A stretch of DNA of 64,000 nt. It comes from Scilla litardierei (lineage: Eukaryota; Streptophyta; Magnoliopsida; Asparagales; Asparagaceae). Both the position numbers and the translations under genes were made by a program. Location of the stretch: the NCBI GenBank assembly GCA_030789695.1, contig CM061134.1:62795370-62859369 (forward strand), given 5' to 3'. Under the pieces are notes generated by a model. That model saw only the letters and a program-made list of their open reading frames with translations. It did not search any database and was not told where the DNA came from. Shown piece by piece: positions 11,948-21,854 of this stretch; position 1 is the stretch's first letter; every line of letters begins with the position of its first letter.

Positions 11948-13677
11948 ATGGATCATCCGGCTTCTGACGGATGGACGGAGGTCGCCAGGAAAGCTAGATT
12001 CCCTATGAATGGGAGCCATATACAGGGAGCCAGGCGTGATGTCAATTTGAATGGCAGAGGTAATGCCAAGAAGATGACTGAGAGAAGAGCGATGAGGCCT
12101 AAGGTGCCGCTCAGGATCAGTGCGAATGCGGAGAGGAGATCATGGCTTGACATCTGCTCCAACGGGCGCAAGTTGTCGACTCTTTGGAAATGTCCTTCAT
12201 TCCGCCGGCAATCAATGATGATGGTGTCGCGGTGGCGGTCCTCTCGGAGGCAATGATGGTGGAGGGTGCTGCAGGATGGGATAACACTCTCGTTGGCTAC
12301 GTCTTAGGGGATATTCCCTACTTCGGGCAGATCAAGGCGTGGACTATGCGGCTATGGAAGCTGAAGGGTGAGGTCAATATATATTCAAGAGAAAATGGCT
12401 ATTTCTTCTTTAGGTTCGAGGCTGCGGAGGATCGTGATGCTGTGTTGTTCGGGGGGCCATGGCTCTTCGACGGTAGACTCGTCGTCCTACAGTGGTGGAG
12501 TGAAGACGCTGGGTTTTCTCGCGATCTACTGACGGCAGTCTGGATCAGATTCCCCAACCTCCCGTTGAATCTCTGGACTCGGAGCATCCTAAGTGCCATT
12601 GCTAGTGTCATCGGATCTCTGATCTGCCTTGATCGTGCTACGGCGAGACTGGAGAGACTTTCGTACGCCAGATGCTTGATTGAAGTCCGGGCGGATGTGA
12701 AGCTGCCGAGTTCTGTTTCAGTTCAGCTGGGGGACAAGGACACCATTGATGTCGGCGTCGTCTACGAAAGTGAACCACCCAGGTGCGGTCTCTGTATTAG
12801 TTTTGGTCACACGGACTCGCAGTGTCCCTCTTCTTCCCCTGCTTCCTATGCTATTAATGGTGAGGTGAATGTTCCGCTGGTTAACATTGAGGTTGGGGAG
12901 GGGTCAGGCATCTTGAAGAGTGATGATGAACTGCTCTGTTGTAAGGTCCCGGATGTGGGTACTTGTATTATGGTGAATTGTATGTCGGATTGGGGGATTG
13001 GTGTAAAGGCAAACTGTGTGCCGTCGGAGAAATGTAAGGAGTACTCTGGCACTGCGCTGCTGGGTGAGGATGCCGCTAATGAGGATGTAAGTGAGAAAAG
13101 GGGAGCGCCATGTAAGCCTCTTGTGTGTGGGGCGGGCGAACGAGAGAATGCCGGTTGTAGTGTCGGTAAGACTAGGCTGATTGAAGGATTGGCTTGTAAG
13201 TAGACCGCTTCGACTGGGTACGGCAATGGACGACGTGGTGCTGGGCTGAAATCGGATGCGATGGCGAATGAGCAGGGAATTGAGCGGTTGGAGCTTAATT
13301 CGGTTTGTGAAGGAATCCCGATTGATGTAAGAGAGGGGACTGTTGTTGTATGTAATGTGAGGGAGCAAGCTGTTGTTGAGAGTGCTATAGGGCTAGATGT
13401 GGCTAGCCAGAGCATGCTTGCTGGAGGCGAGCAGTGTAATGTTGCAGTGAATGAGAAATGTACTGGGGGGGATCGGGGAGTATCGCTGGACTGTGGAAGG
13501 GCTAGCAACCCAACCACATCAATAGGCCGGTCTCAATCGGGCTCTCTGCCCTCGCGTACTCCTCCACTGCACACCGATCGCAGCCACACTAAAATCCCTC
13601 CGCTCCCCGCTTTTAGAAGTGTTAACCCCTTCGGACCTCTTGCGAGTGATGGGATTACGGATCCTCATCTATCCTAG
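11948..13677 (+). pseudogene. LINE ORF1 (RNA-binding, DUF4283 plus CCHC)
   Basis: ORF1 proteins of plant L1 elements bind their RNA. The likely start is the ATG at 11948 (MDHPASDGWTEVARK). The frame moves from 11948's to that of 12184 before about 12200, so one frameshift lies near 12170-12200. The following 339 residues contain a DUF4283-like region (around WTMRLWKLKGEVNIY to WWSEDAG) and one zinc knuckle CGLCISFGHTDSQC (12784-12825). A TAG at 13201-13203 interrupts the frame, which resumes to 13677 and ends in a stretch with VNPFGPL, typical of the end of such proteins. Two breaks: non-functional. Confidence 0.8.
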
Positions 13678-13859
13678 AAGAGTGAACTGGAAGATATGAC
13701 CATGGTCAATGAGGCATGGTATATGGAGCAAGAATTGCTCTCTAAAAACAGCAAAGATAGGAAAAGTGATAGTTTGAAAAAAGGGCTCAGGCCTAAGGCT
13801 GTTAGGAAGAGTGATAGACTCAAAGGAGGCACTGTGATACCTCCCCCCTCAAACTAATT

Positions 13860-16800
13860 ATGGTTTTGCTTGTTTAGAACACGCGCGGGCTTAATAGCAT
13901 TGTGAGAAGGAATGATCTTAAGGCGCGTCTCCGTAAGCACAACCCCTCCATTGTTGGCTTATTGGAGACGAAAGTGACTGAAGCGAACGCCTTTAGAATT
14001 GCTAAGTGCTTCCCGAAAAATTGGTCCATGTTGGATAATCGTAGTTTTCACAAGAATGTGCGTATTGTTGTTGTTTATAATCCGGAGGTTTGGCGTTGTG
14101 TCGTCGATTCCATTTGCTCAACACATCACCACAGTTTGCTCTAATGCTGCGGGGTTTTTTTTGTGAGAATTACCCTCATCTATGCCTCCAATAGCGCTCA
14201 GGAGATGAGGGGGCTTTGGGACTCCATCATCTCTGATGCTTCTAAATACATTAATGCCCCTTGGTTGATAAGTGGCGACTTTAACTGTGTTAGATACTCT
14301 GCGGATAAAGTTGGCGGTAGGCCTATTGCCAGAAGAATGGTGGATGAATTTAATAGCTGTATTGATGCTTGCAATATTATTGAGCTCAAGTCGGTTGGTA
14401 ATCCGTTGAGTTGGTCTAATAGGAGCATCGGAGATTCTCGCATTAGTGCCTCTCTTGATCGTACGCTATGAAATTGTAGTTGGATGGATAAACTCCCTGC
14501 TTCTTACTATGAATTCACTGCTTGTGGGTCCAGTGACCATGCTTTTATGATTATTCATCTTCATTCCAAAGAGGGATCCGACCCTAAACCTTTCAAGTTC
14601 TTCAACTCTTGGGTTCGTCTCCCTGATTATCAAAATGTTTTGAGCAGATACTGGCATACTGATGTGGTTGGGTGCCCTATGATTAGGTTGGTTGCCAAAA
14701 TTAAAAATCTTAAGCAGGGCTAAAAATATTTGGCGCTGGGTTCATGGATACCAATGGGGTTGGAAAATGCCGGGATAAACTTTCCCAGCTGTAAAATGAC
14801 CCCGAACTGGCTTTCAATATTGATAAGCAGAACAGTGAGCGGGTTCTTATTAATCAATTAGCTGATGCTATTGATATTGAAGAATCCAACCTAAGGCAGA
14901 AAAGCAGGCAAAATTGGTTGCACCTTGGGGATCGTAATTCCCACTTTTTCTACACCGCTATGAAGGCTCGCCAATGCCATAACAGTCTGGAACATCTTGT
15001 CTATGCTGATGGTTCTCAGGATGATAGTATTAGAAAGATTAAAATTGATGGCCCTACTTTTTACTCCAAGCTCTATAATCAGGAAGACTATTGGAGAGTC
15101 TTCCCTCGTCTCACTACTAAGAGAATCCTTACGAATAAAGCAGCCTCTTGGGTTGAACGGCCCGTGCTTGATGATGAGATTAAGAGTGCTGTTTTTCAGA
15201 TTGGTGGTGATAAGGCCCCCGGGCCTGATGGGTTTAACGGTTTCTTTTTTCATAATTCCTGGGATGTAGTTGGGGGGATGTCACCAAGGCTGTTGGGTCC
15301 TTTTTTCGCTCTGGCAGGATTCTCAAGCAGATAAATCACACTTTTTTGACGCTTATCCCTAAAAGCTCTAATGCTACGAATTTGGGTGATTATAGGCCTC
15401 TCTCCTGTTGCAATGTCCTCTATAAGATCATCAGCAAGATTCTATGTAACAGATTGAAGAAAGCTGTCATTGAGCTCATATCCCCTAATCAAGCGGCCTT
15501 TCTTGAGGATCGGCTGTTGGCTGATAGTGCTTTGCTTGCTCATGACCACATTCGAGACTTCAATAACCCCATGGAGAGCCGTGCTTGTTTAAAATTAGAT
15601 CTCCGTAAAGCTTTCGACAGCGTTAATAGAGAATTCATTTTCTTTATGTTGCATCAGATGGGTTTCAGACACAAGTTTATTGGGTGGATTGGTGAATGCA
15701 TCTCTACTCCTTCCTTCTCTGTTATGGTCAATGGCTCTCCGTTTGGTATGTTTCAATCTAATAGAGGGCTCAGGCAAGGCGATCCTCTATCTCCCTATCT
15801 TTTTGTGGTTGTTATGGAGGCTTTCTCCTTGCTTATGGCCAAAGCTACTGCCAGTCGTAGTATTCTGCCCATGAAAAGGGTTGGGGCGGTTACGCATCTT
15901 TTGTTTGCTGATGATCTATTGGTCTTTTGTCGTGCCAATACCAAATCTCTTGAAGGGTTGAAGGATCTTCTTTGCACTTTTAGAAATTTTACTGGGTTGG
16001 AGGTTAATTGGAGTAAAAGTGCGGGCATTTTTAGCAAGGGTACAAAGGACCCTGCTAGGATTGCTGATATTTTGGGTATTAGGCGTGTGCAGGCCCTTAC
16101 CACTTATTTGGGGCTCCCCCTCTCTTCCAAATACCCTAAAGCATCTATGTATGCCAAGTTGATTGATAGATGCAAAAGTAGATTGCAAGGGTGGACCTCC
16201 TCTCTCCTCTCTATATCTGGGCGTATTGAGCTTGTCAGATTTGTTATCTATGGCATGGTCGCTTTTTGGATGCAAGCCTTTTGCATTCCCAAGTCTGTTC
16301 TGAATACTCTTAATGTGATGTGTCGGAAATTTATTTGGGGATCGTCCAATGTCTGGGCTTGGGAGGACCTTTGTGTCCCTAAACAGGAGGGTGGAGTGGG
16401 TCTTCAACGCTTCTCTGATCTTAATAGGGCCTATGGGGTCAAGTTAACTTGGCGTATGCTGATCCATCAAGGCGCTTGGGCCTCTTATATGAGGAATCAT
16501 TATCTGGGAAGAACTGGGTTCTTTGTGGCTAAAGCTTGTGCTATGCAATCTGGGTCTTGGAAATTCATGCTCCGTTGTCGGGATATTACAAAAAAGCTCA
16601 CTAAACGCATGGTCAGGGATGGGGAATCTACTTTGTTTTGGTATGATAATTGGATTCCTTGTGGCCCCCTTGGAGACTCCTATGAGGTCCCAACTGGGGA
16701 GGAGAAGTATACTATTAGTGATTACTGGACTGAGGGTAAATGGGTGGAGAGCAGATCTCTCATTCATGTCCGCCACCTCCTTGGCGGGGTGGTCTTGACC

Positions 16801-17349
16801 AGGGGCAATGACTCTTGGTCCTGGGTTTCCAATTCTCCTTCCCTTCGCAGTGCATGGGATGGATCTCGGGCTATTAGGCCTCCTTTTCCCTATTACAAGG
16901 TGGTCTGGTTCCAGGGGCATATCCCCAAGATGGCAATCACTTTACTACGAGCTTTTCATGGGAAGCTTCTCACCCGTGACAAGCTCGTAAAATGGGGAGT
17001 GCCTACTTCACCCTTTTGTGTTTTATGCTCTGATAGTATCCAGGAAGATAGGGATCATATATTTTTTGAGTGCAACTATACTAAATACATTCTTTGCAGG
17101 AGCTTTCTTAAACTTGGGGTATCCTCCACTTTGCCTACTACACTTATTGGAATTGGCGACCTGATTCTGGCCCAATTTCATAAGAAGAGCAATGTGGGGA
17201 GGCTGGTCAGGACGGTACTTGCTGCTTTGACTTGGCACATATGGAAAGAGAGGAACAGGAGAATCTTTGAGGGCGCTAGTCAGATTCATACTCAGTTATT
17301 TGAGAACATTGCTGATGACGTCAGAATTGCTTTACGACATGTGGATTAG
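13860..17349 (+). pseudogene. LINE ORF2 (endonuclease - reverse transcriptase - zf-RVT)
   Basis: ORF2 nicks target DNA and copies the RNA in place. It starts at the ATG at 13860, but the sixth codon is already TAG (13875-13877) where the family has tryptophan. The endonuclease part runs to about 14720 in one frame with further stops at 14142, 14469 and 14721; the motifs SGDFNCV and SSDHAF are visible. A frameshift leads to 14918-15334 (N-terminal RT, GDKAPGPDGF), another to 15346-17349. That last 667-residue block holds the RT core (LDLRKAFDSV, GLRQGDPLSPYLF, the catalytic FADD at 15904-15915) and a C-terminal zf-RVT region (CVLC...HIFFEC). The catalytic residues of RT remain, but the reading frame is lost upstream. 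Confidence 0.88.
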
Positions 17350-17548
17350 GATCAGGATGCTGATGGAGCCCCCCTTCAAATTGGGGGCTGATAGACTAGG
17401 CTGATTGTACATGTATTTTGTTTTCTATTTTGACCTACGGTTAGCGGGAGGTGCTTAGTATTGGTGGGGTAATGGCGCCTGTGCCCTTATCCTGCTCTAC
17501 TAACATCCTTCTTCCAGCCGGGAGTGTCTTGTACTTTTCCGTTATATC

Positions 17549-17583
17549 AATAAAGACGTAAAGCAAATTCTCCAAAAAAAAAA
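17549..17583 (+). terminator. LINE poly(A) signal and tail
   Basis: AATAAA at 17549-17554 is followed about 20 bases later by a run of A ending at 17583, directly before the target duplication. Confidence 0.85.
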
Positions 17584-17597
17584 TATCGCTAGTGTTG
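17584..17597. repeat. LINE target-site duplication, right copy
   Basis: Exact copy of 11334-11347, directly after the poly(A). Confidence 0.93.
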
Positions 17598-20060
17598 CAT
17601 TACTGACGTATGAATTCTTAATGTGTTAGATTTGAATAACTGGGAATATATGTATGTGCTGCCTATATGCCTATAGGAGTTGGTATATTGTTTTACCTAG
17701 GAATATGGTCGTGGATGTATTATTGCGTGAAGATAGTTGTGTGTATAGAAATATAGATACGTAATCGGCGTACGGGTAGTATAAGTACTGCCCAGAGTGT
17801 TTAGAGTAGAAGTATCCTATGGTGGGTAGGGGTGCTTTAGACCCGTTCACCCTAAGTTAGGGCCCTTAGTTCTATACCGTGGATAACATGGGATAGGTAT
17901 ATAAGTGTGACGTGTATCACATGTAAAATGTGATGAATGTAAGGATTGTGATCATACAATGCATGTATAAGTGGGATGGCTAAGAGTTTGCACGGGTAAG
18001 TGGAGTTATGGTATATGTATACGTTTACCCCGTAAAATGGTGTTTACAGGACCATTTGGATGCATGTGTGGTGCATGCACCCTTCCGTATATAATGGCAT
18101 GCGGGGGGTTGTGTATTAGCATATGAGATACTTGTATGTATATAGATGTTGTAACAAGTGCAGTGTGATTGTGTGCACATGTTGTTATTATGAATGTGTA
18201 TTGGTGTATGTCTCATGAGTGGTTATATGTATATATATATATGTATGTGAATGATCCCTATTCTGATATGTATGTATCAGTATATGAATGTGTACGTATA
18301 TGGAGTGTGACTATCTACTGAATGAGTATGAATGTTGAAATACTCTTATTTGTGTGTATACTAGTATGTTAGTAGGAGTGTGGACATATTGAATGTTAGA
18401 TATATAGTGGTATGGGTAGCTACCGACCACCTGCTAGTGTAGTTAAGTAGATTGACTGTATAGGTGTATAATAGCAGGATATGTATACTAAGTGTGAAAG
18501 GGTGTGTGCGCTCATACATGGTAATGTATGTGCTTGGTGTCTTAGTCCTAGTACGTATATATAAGCATGTTTGTGTGGATATCTACTATTAGTATAATAA
18601 TTTTGTGTGTATGTGTGTACATGTATTTGGCTATATGTGGATTTGATACTTATACATCTGTGGGTGTATAATGAATATGTGTATGGAGTATCTATGTGGA
18701 GTATTATTTGTTATATATATATGTGATTATGTATCATAGTTGTATGGATTTCTATTATACATGTCGTAATGGAGGGTAGAAATGCGTTCAAGTATGTGTA
18801 GTGTGCAGTATGAGTATATGTAATGGTGTGTATATTGGATGACTGAATATATATATATATGTATATATACTTATACATGTCTTGTTTGTTTACTTGCTGA
18901 TCTAACCTATATGATTGTCTATCCAGATGTATCTTGGTATGCCTTGGATAGATGTATCTCTGCGTGTATGCGTGTATATAGGTCTGTACCAAAGTATGCG
19001 CGCAAGTATATACATGTGCAATGTGGATGTAAATGTGATAGATATGGAATAAAGGTGTATATATGTTTGATAAATATAAGTGAATGAAACTGTTTGGTAT
19101 GTGGGTATTGAGAAGTGTGTGATTGTTTGCATATGTATACGCGTGTGTGGGGTGTATATGGATATTTATAATTGTTTGACTATCATGGCAGTGTGTACGT
19201 AGGATGTGCAAAGGTAGTTATATATGTATATCGCATATGACAGGGGATGTGTTATGTTTGTGCACTCTTGTGTGTATTGTGTGTGGTATATGTGCCTATC
19301 TGTGTGAGGCAGTAGGTGCACTGCTATGGATGTAAGGCTATATGTATATTTATTAATAGTGTGATTGTGAACCTTATGTGACTCGATCATGCATATGTTA
19401 ATACGTGCAAGTGAATGTATGTATGGATGTGACTAAATATTGTGTGTATATAGGTATTTATGTGCCTATGAATGTGAGTGAGCCCATGTGACTAAGTATT
19501 GAGTGTATAGAGATCCGGTGTACATACGTGTGACACCGTGATAGTGACCCTGTTTTTCAAGTAATGGCGTGTAGATTAATGTGTAATGTTGTGTGGTTGT
19601 GCATGGATATAGACGTGTATGTAAATACATAAGCAGGTAGAATATAAGTCGTGATACTTGGAGGTATCGTAATATGAATACGATGTGACGTCATGTGCAC
19701 ATCGACATGAGTAGTGATCTAAATACGCGTAATAATACGTATAAAGACTGATTTGTGGTGTGTGAATATGTGTGCCTAGATGTTTATGTGAAAGACATGT
19801 GTGTATGAATATGTAGTGATGCTTATAATGATATGGATGTGTTATTAGATGAGTAATAGGATGTATCTGTGATATGTGTGTGATGCGGATGTGTATTGAT
19901 GATAGTGAAGCGTATAGTGTATATAAGTGTGGTATAGATACGTATTCTTGTTTGTATTTCATAGGTAGTGGGACCATCATACCAAGCTGACCTCGGTAGA
20001 GTTCACACCCTAGGAAGTCCGAGGACGGACTTTATTTTAAGGTGGGTAAGGTGGGTAGGA
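17598..20060 (+). other. H interior, right part: non-coding, TG/TA-rich
   Basis: No gene seen over about 2.4 kb. The plus strand is rich in TGTATG, TATATG and GTGTGTA and poor in C; frames on the minus strand are runs of H, I, Y and T that reflect composition only. The last 80 bp change character (GACCTCGGTAGAG, GTCCGAGGACGG) and lead to the polypurine tract. Confidence 0.7.
20039..20060 (+). other. Polypurine tract of H
   Basis: AAGGTGGGTAAGGTGGGTAGGA (given here as AAGGTGGGTA plus AGGTGGGTAGGA) abuts the 3' LTR start at 20061; it contains a direct repeat of GGTGGGTA. Confidence 0.7.
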
Positions 20061-20104
20061 TGTCATGCCCTATTTTGCACTATATGTGTATTCTACTGAA
20101 CACA
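20061..20104 (+). repeat. 3' LTR of H, first 44 bp (left of insertion A)
   Basis: Matches 7074-7117 apart from point changes. The last five bases, ACACA (20100-20104), are the target duplication of element A. Confidence 0.9.
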
Positions 20105-20350
20105 TGACGTGCGTTTATATTTCACATATTCACGCACGTTTTCTTTTGTGTTTCTCCGTGTTTTTCCGCCGTCTCTTATTCGTTTTCGTATATTTTCCCG
20201 TTTTCTTTCACTTTTCTTTGTTTGTCCATGATTGCAGGAGTTCGACCACGTAGGGGACGTTTAATGATGATATCCCAAGTCCCCGGAGCAACGGGAGAAG
20301 TCACGCGTGATCCAGGGGGTCAAACGTCGAAGAATTCATCTTTCAGCCCC

Positions 20351-20722
20351 TCACCCGGTCGGTTGGTCATCTTCAATCGATCGGGTGATGCACGCGTGCA
20401 CCACCCGGTCTCTGCCGCAGCTCACAAAGAAGTCACCCGACCGGTTCACAGACCGGTTCTGCGGGCAACTGTTCTCTGTTTTTTCGAGCAGAATTCCAAC
20501 CGATCGGGTGACTCTCACCCGATCGGTTCATCTGTAGCTGAGGAAAAAGAGCTGAAGACACGGGCGTCGAACCGACCGGTTCACCCGACTGCTCCAAGAT
20601 CCAACCGATCGTCCAAGAACTCACCCGATCGGTTCATGAGGTCGGGTGAAAACTCGCTGTTTTCTGTGATTTATCTGTAACGGATCAACCGACCGGTTGA
20701 CTTGTCAACCGATCGGTTGATG
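20351..20722. repeat. Palindrome array (CCGATCGG / CCGACCGG) in A 5' LTR
   Basis: About ten copies of AACCGATCGG(T/G)T and variants. Several are paired as larger hairpins: at 20497-20527 AACCGATCGGGTGA is followed three bases later by its exact reverse complement, and 20684-20722 forms a near-perfect pair of the same kind. The array ends just before the TATA box. Confidence 0.9.
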
Positions 20723-20730
20723 CGTAAGTC

Positions 20731-20738
20731 TATATATA
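20731..20738 (+). promoter_or_regulatory. TATA box of A 5' LTR
   Basis: TATATATA at 20731-20738, nine bases after the last palindrome; transcription would begin near 20765. Confidence 0.75.
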
Positions 20739-21668
20739 GAGCCCCTAGGGTTCCAGAAACAGTAGTTGCTGTTTTTCTACTGTTTTATTTCCTTGTGACG
20801 ACTGTAATTGTTACTCTTTAGTAAGTTTTCAGATCTTTCTAAAATTTTAGTATTGTCTTTATTACTCCATTACTTCAGTATTGCAATTGTCCGATTATGA
20901 TTTCAACGGTTAAATTTCATTTAGATTGCTTTTTCATGAATTTTTGTGAGTAGTTCCCAAATCTGGGATTTTGGTGGAAACCCCTTCGGGGGCTCTTCCC
21001 GATGCGTCCATAGGGTTAGGAAATCGATAGGGAGTAGGAATCTAACGGTTATGCGGGGTGTTTCATTGTCATTGGCGGGAAAAAGACCGCCTTTGACCGT
21101 CAGGCCAAGGGGGAATAAACTTGGCGGTTGACTCCCTAGCCATAGCTCACGCCCTTAGCGTAGACGCCAAATCCTAGCACGCGGGAGCGGCATGATGAGA
21201 CGTTGGGAGATATCGTTGCGGACTTAGTGCTCCCGGGATCGATCAGTGTTAATGGACACGGGAGTGCCCACTGATCGAATCCGGGAAGTCCGGTGTATCA
21301 TCCTGGGCACCGACCAGAATATCGGGCCCATGGGACGCCGGTACCACTTTCAGAGGCAACGTCTCACCATTTGACCCTAATCCCGATCGCTATCCATACC
21401 CGTAGGCCGTATCGGCGAGAGTCTCTCGTCGGGTTGGAAACCAAAGTCCCGGGTTTACTTTCTTTTTGTTCATACGCTTTTATTTCCTTTCGTGACAACC
21501 ACCTACCGATTCGGGCTAGCTCGCCCCTCGGGGTGATTCAGGTCCTACCTGACCCAAGCACAACCTCGTCTCCCTGAGTTCGATATTCCCGCACCCTACA
21601 CTAACCGTGAAACTTGCGGTAAACGACACCGCGCCGCCGCGACTCAAGCGGGGCGCCGGTCAAGTTTA

Positions 21669-21686
21669 TGGCGCCGTTGCCGGGGA
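21669..21686 (+). other. Primer binding site of A (tRNA-Asp)
   Basis: TGGCGCCGTTGCCGGGGA is the exact complement of the 3' end of plant tRNA-Asp, six bases inside the LTR. This primer is the one used by Athila elements. Confidence 0.92.
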
Positions 21687-21854
21687 GGCAACGTGCTTGT
21701 TATTTTATGATCTCATGAACCCTCGTGTCTAGCTCACATCCCTACCTCGCGATAATTTTCGCATTCTCCTTTTTCTTTTTATTTTTCTTATTTTTATTTC
21801 TTATTTTATCTGTCTCTTTCCCACTTGTCGCTTCACGGGTGTTTGTTGTTTTTC

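Larger units (their letters stand above)
11348..17583 (+). mobile_element. L1-type LINE, near full length, defective
   Basis: A 6.2-kb non-LTR retrotransposon: about 600 bp of 5' UTR, ORF1 with a DUF4283-like domain and a CCHC knuckle, ORF2 with endonuclease, reverse transcriptase and a zf-RVT end, an AATAAA signal and a short poly(A). It is bracketed by a 14-bp target duplication, TATCGCTAGTGTTG at 11334-11347 and 17584-17597, so both ends are real. Several stops and frameshifts in both ORFs make this copy inactive. It is inserted in the interior of H. Confidence 0.93.
20105..21662 (+). repeat. 5' LTR of A (1558 bp)
   Basis: TGACGTGCGT to GCGCCGGTCA. U3 holds the palindrome array 20351-20722 and TATA box 20731-20738. 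U5 contains ACTTGCGGTAAA, also found in the B-family U5, which supports kinship between the families. Confidence 0.95.

Noticed and set aside
14918..17349. Host reverse-transcriptase-like gene
   Set aside because: Bounded by LINE ORF1, poly(A) tail and target duplication, with stops upstream; it is LINE ORF2.
18711..19211. 166-codon minus-strand frame rich in H, I, Y and T
   Set aside because: It follows from the TG/TA composition of the H interior; no domain, no homologous frame elsewhere.
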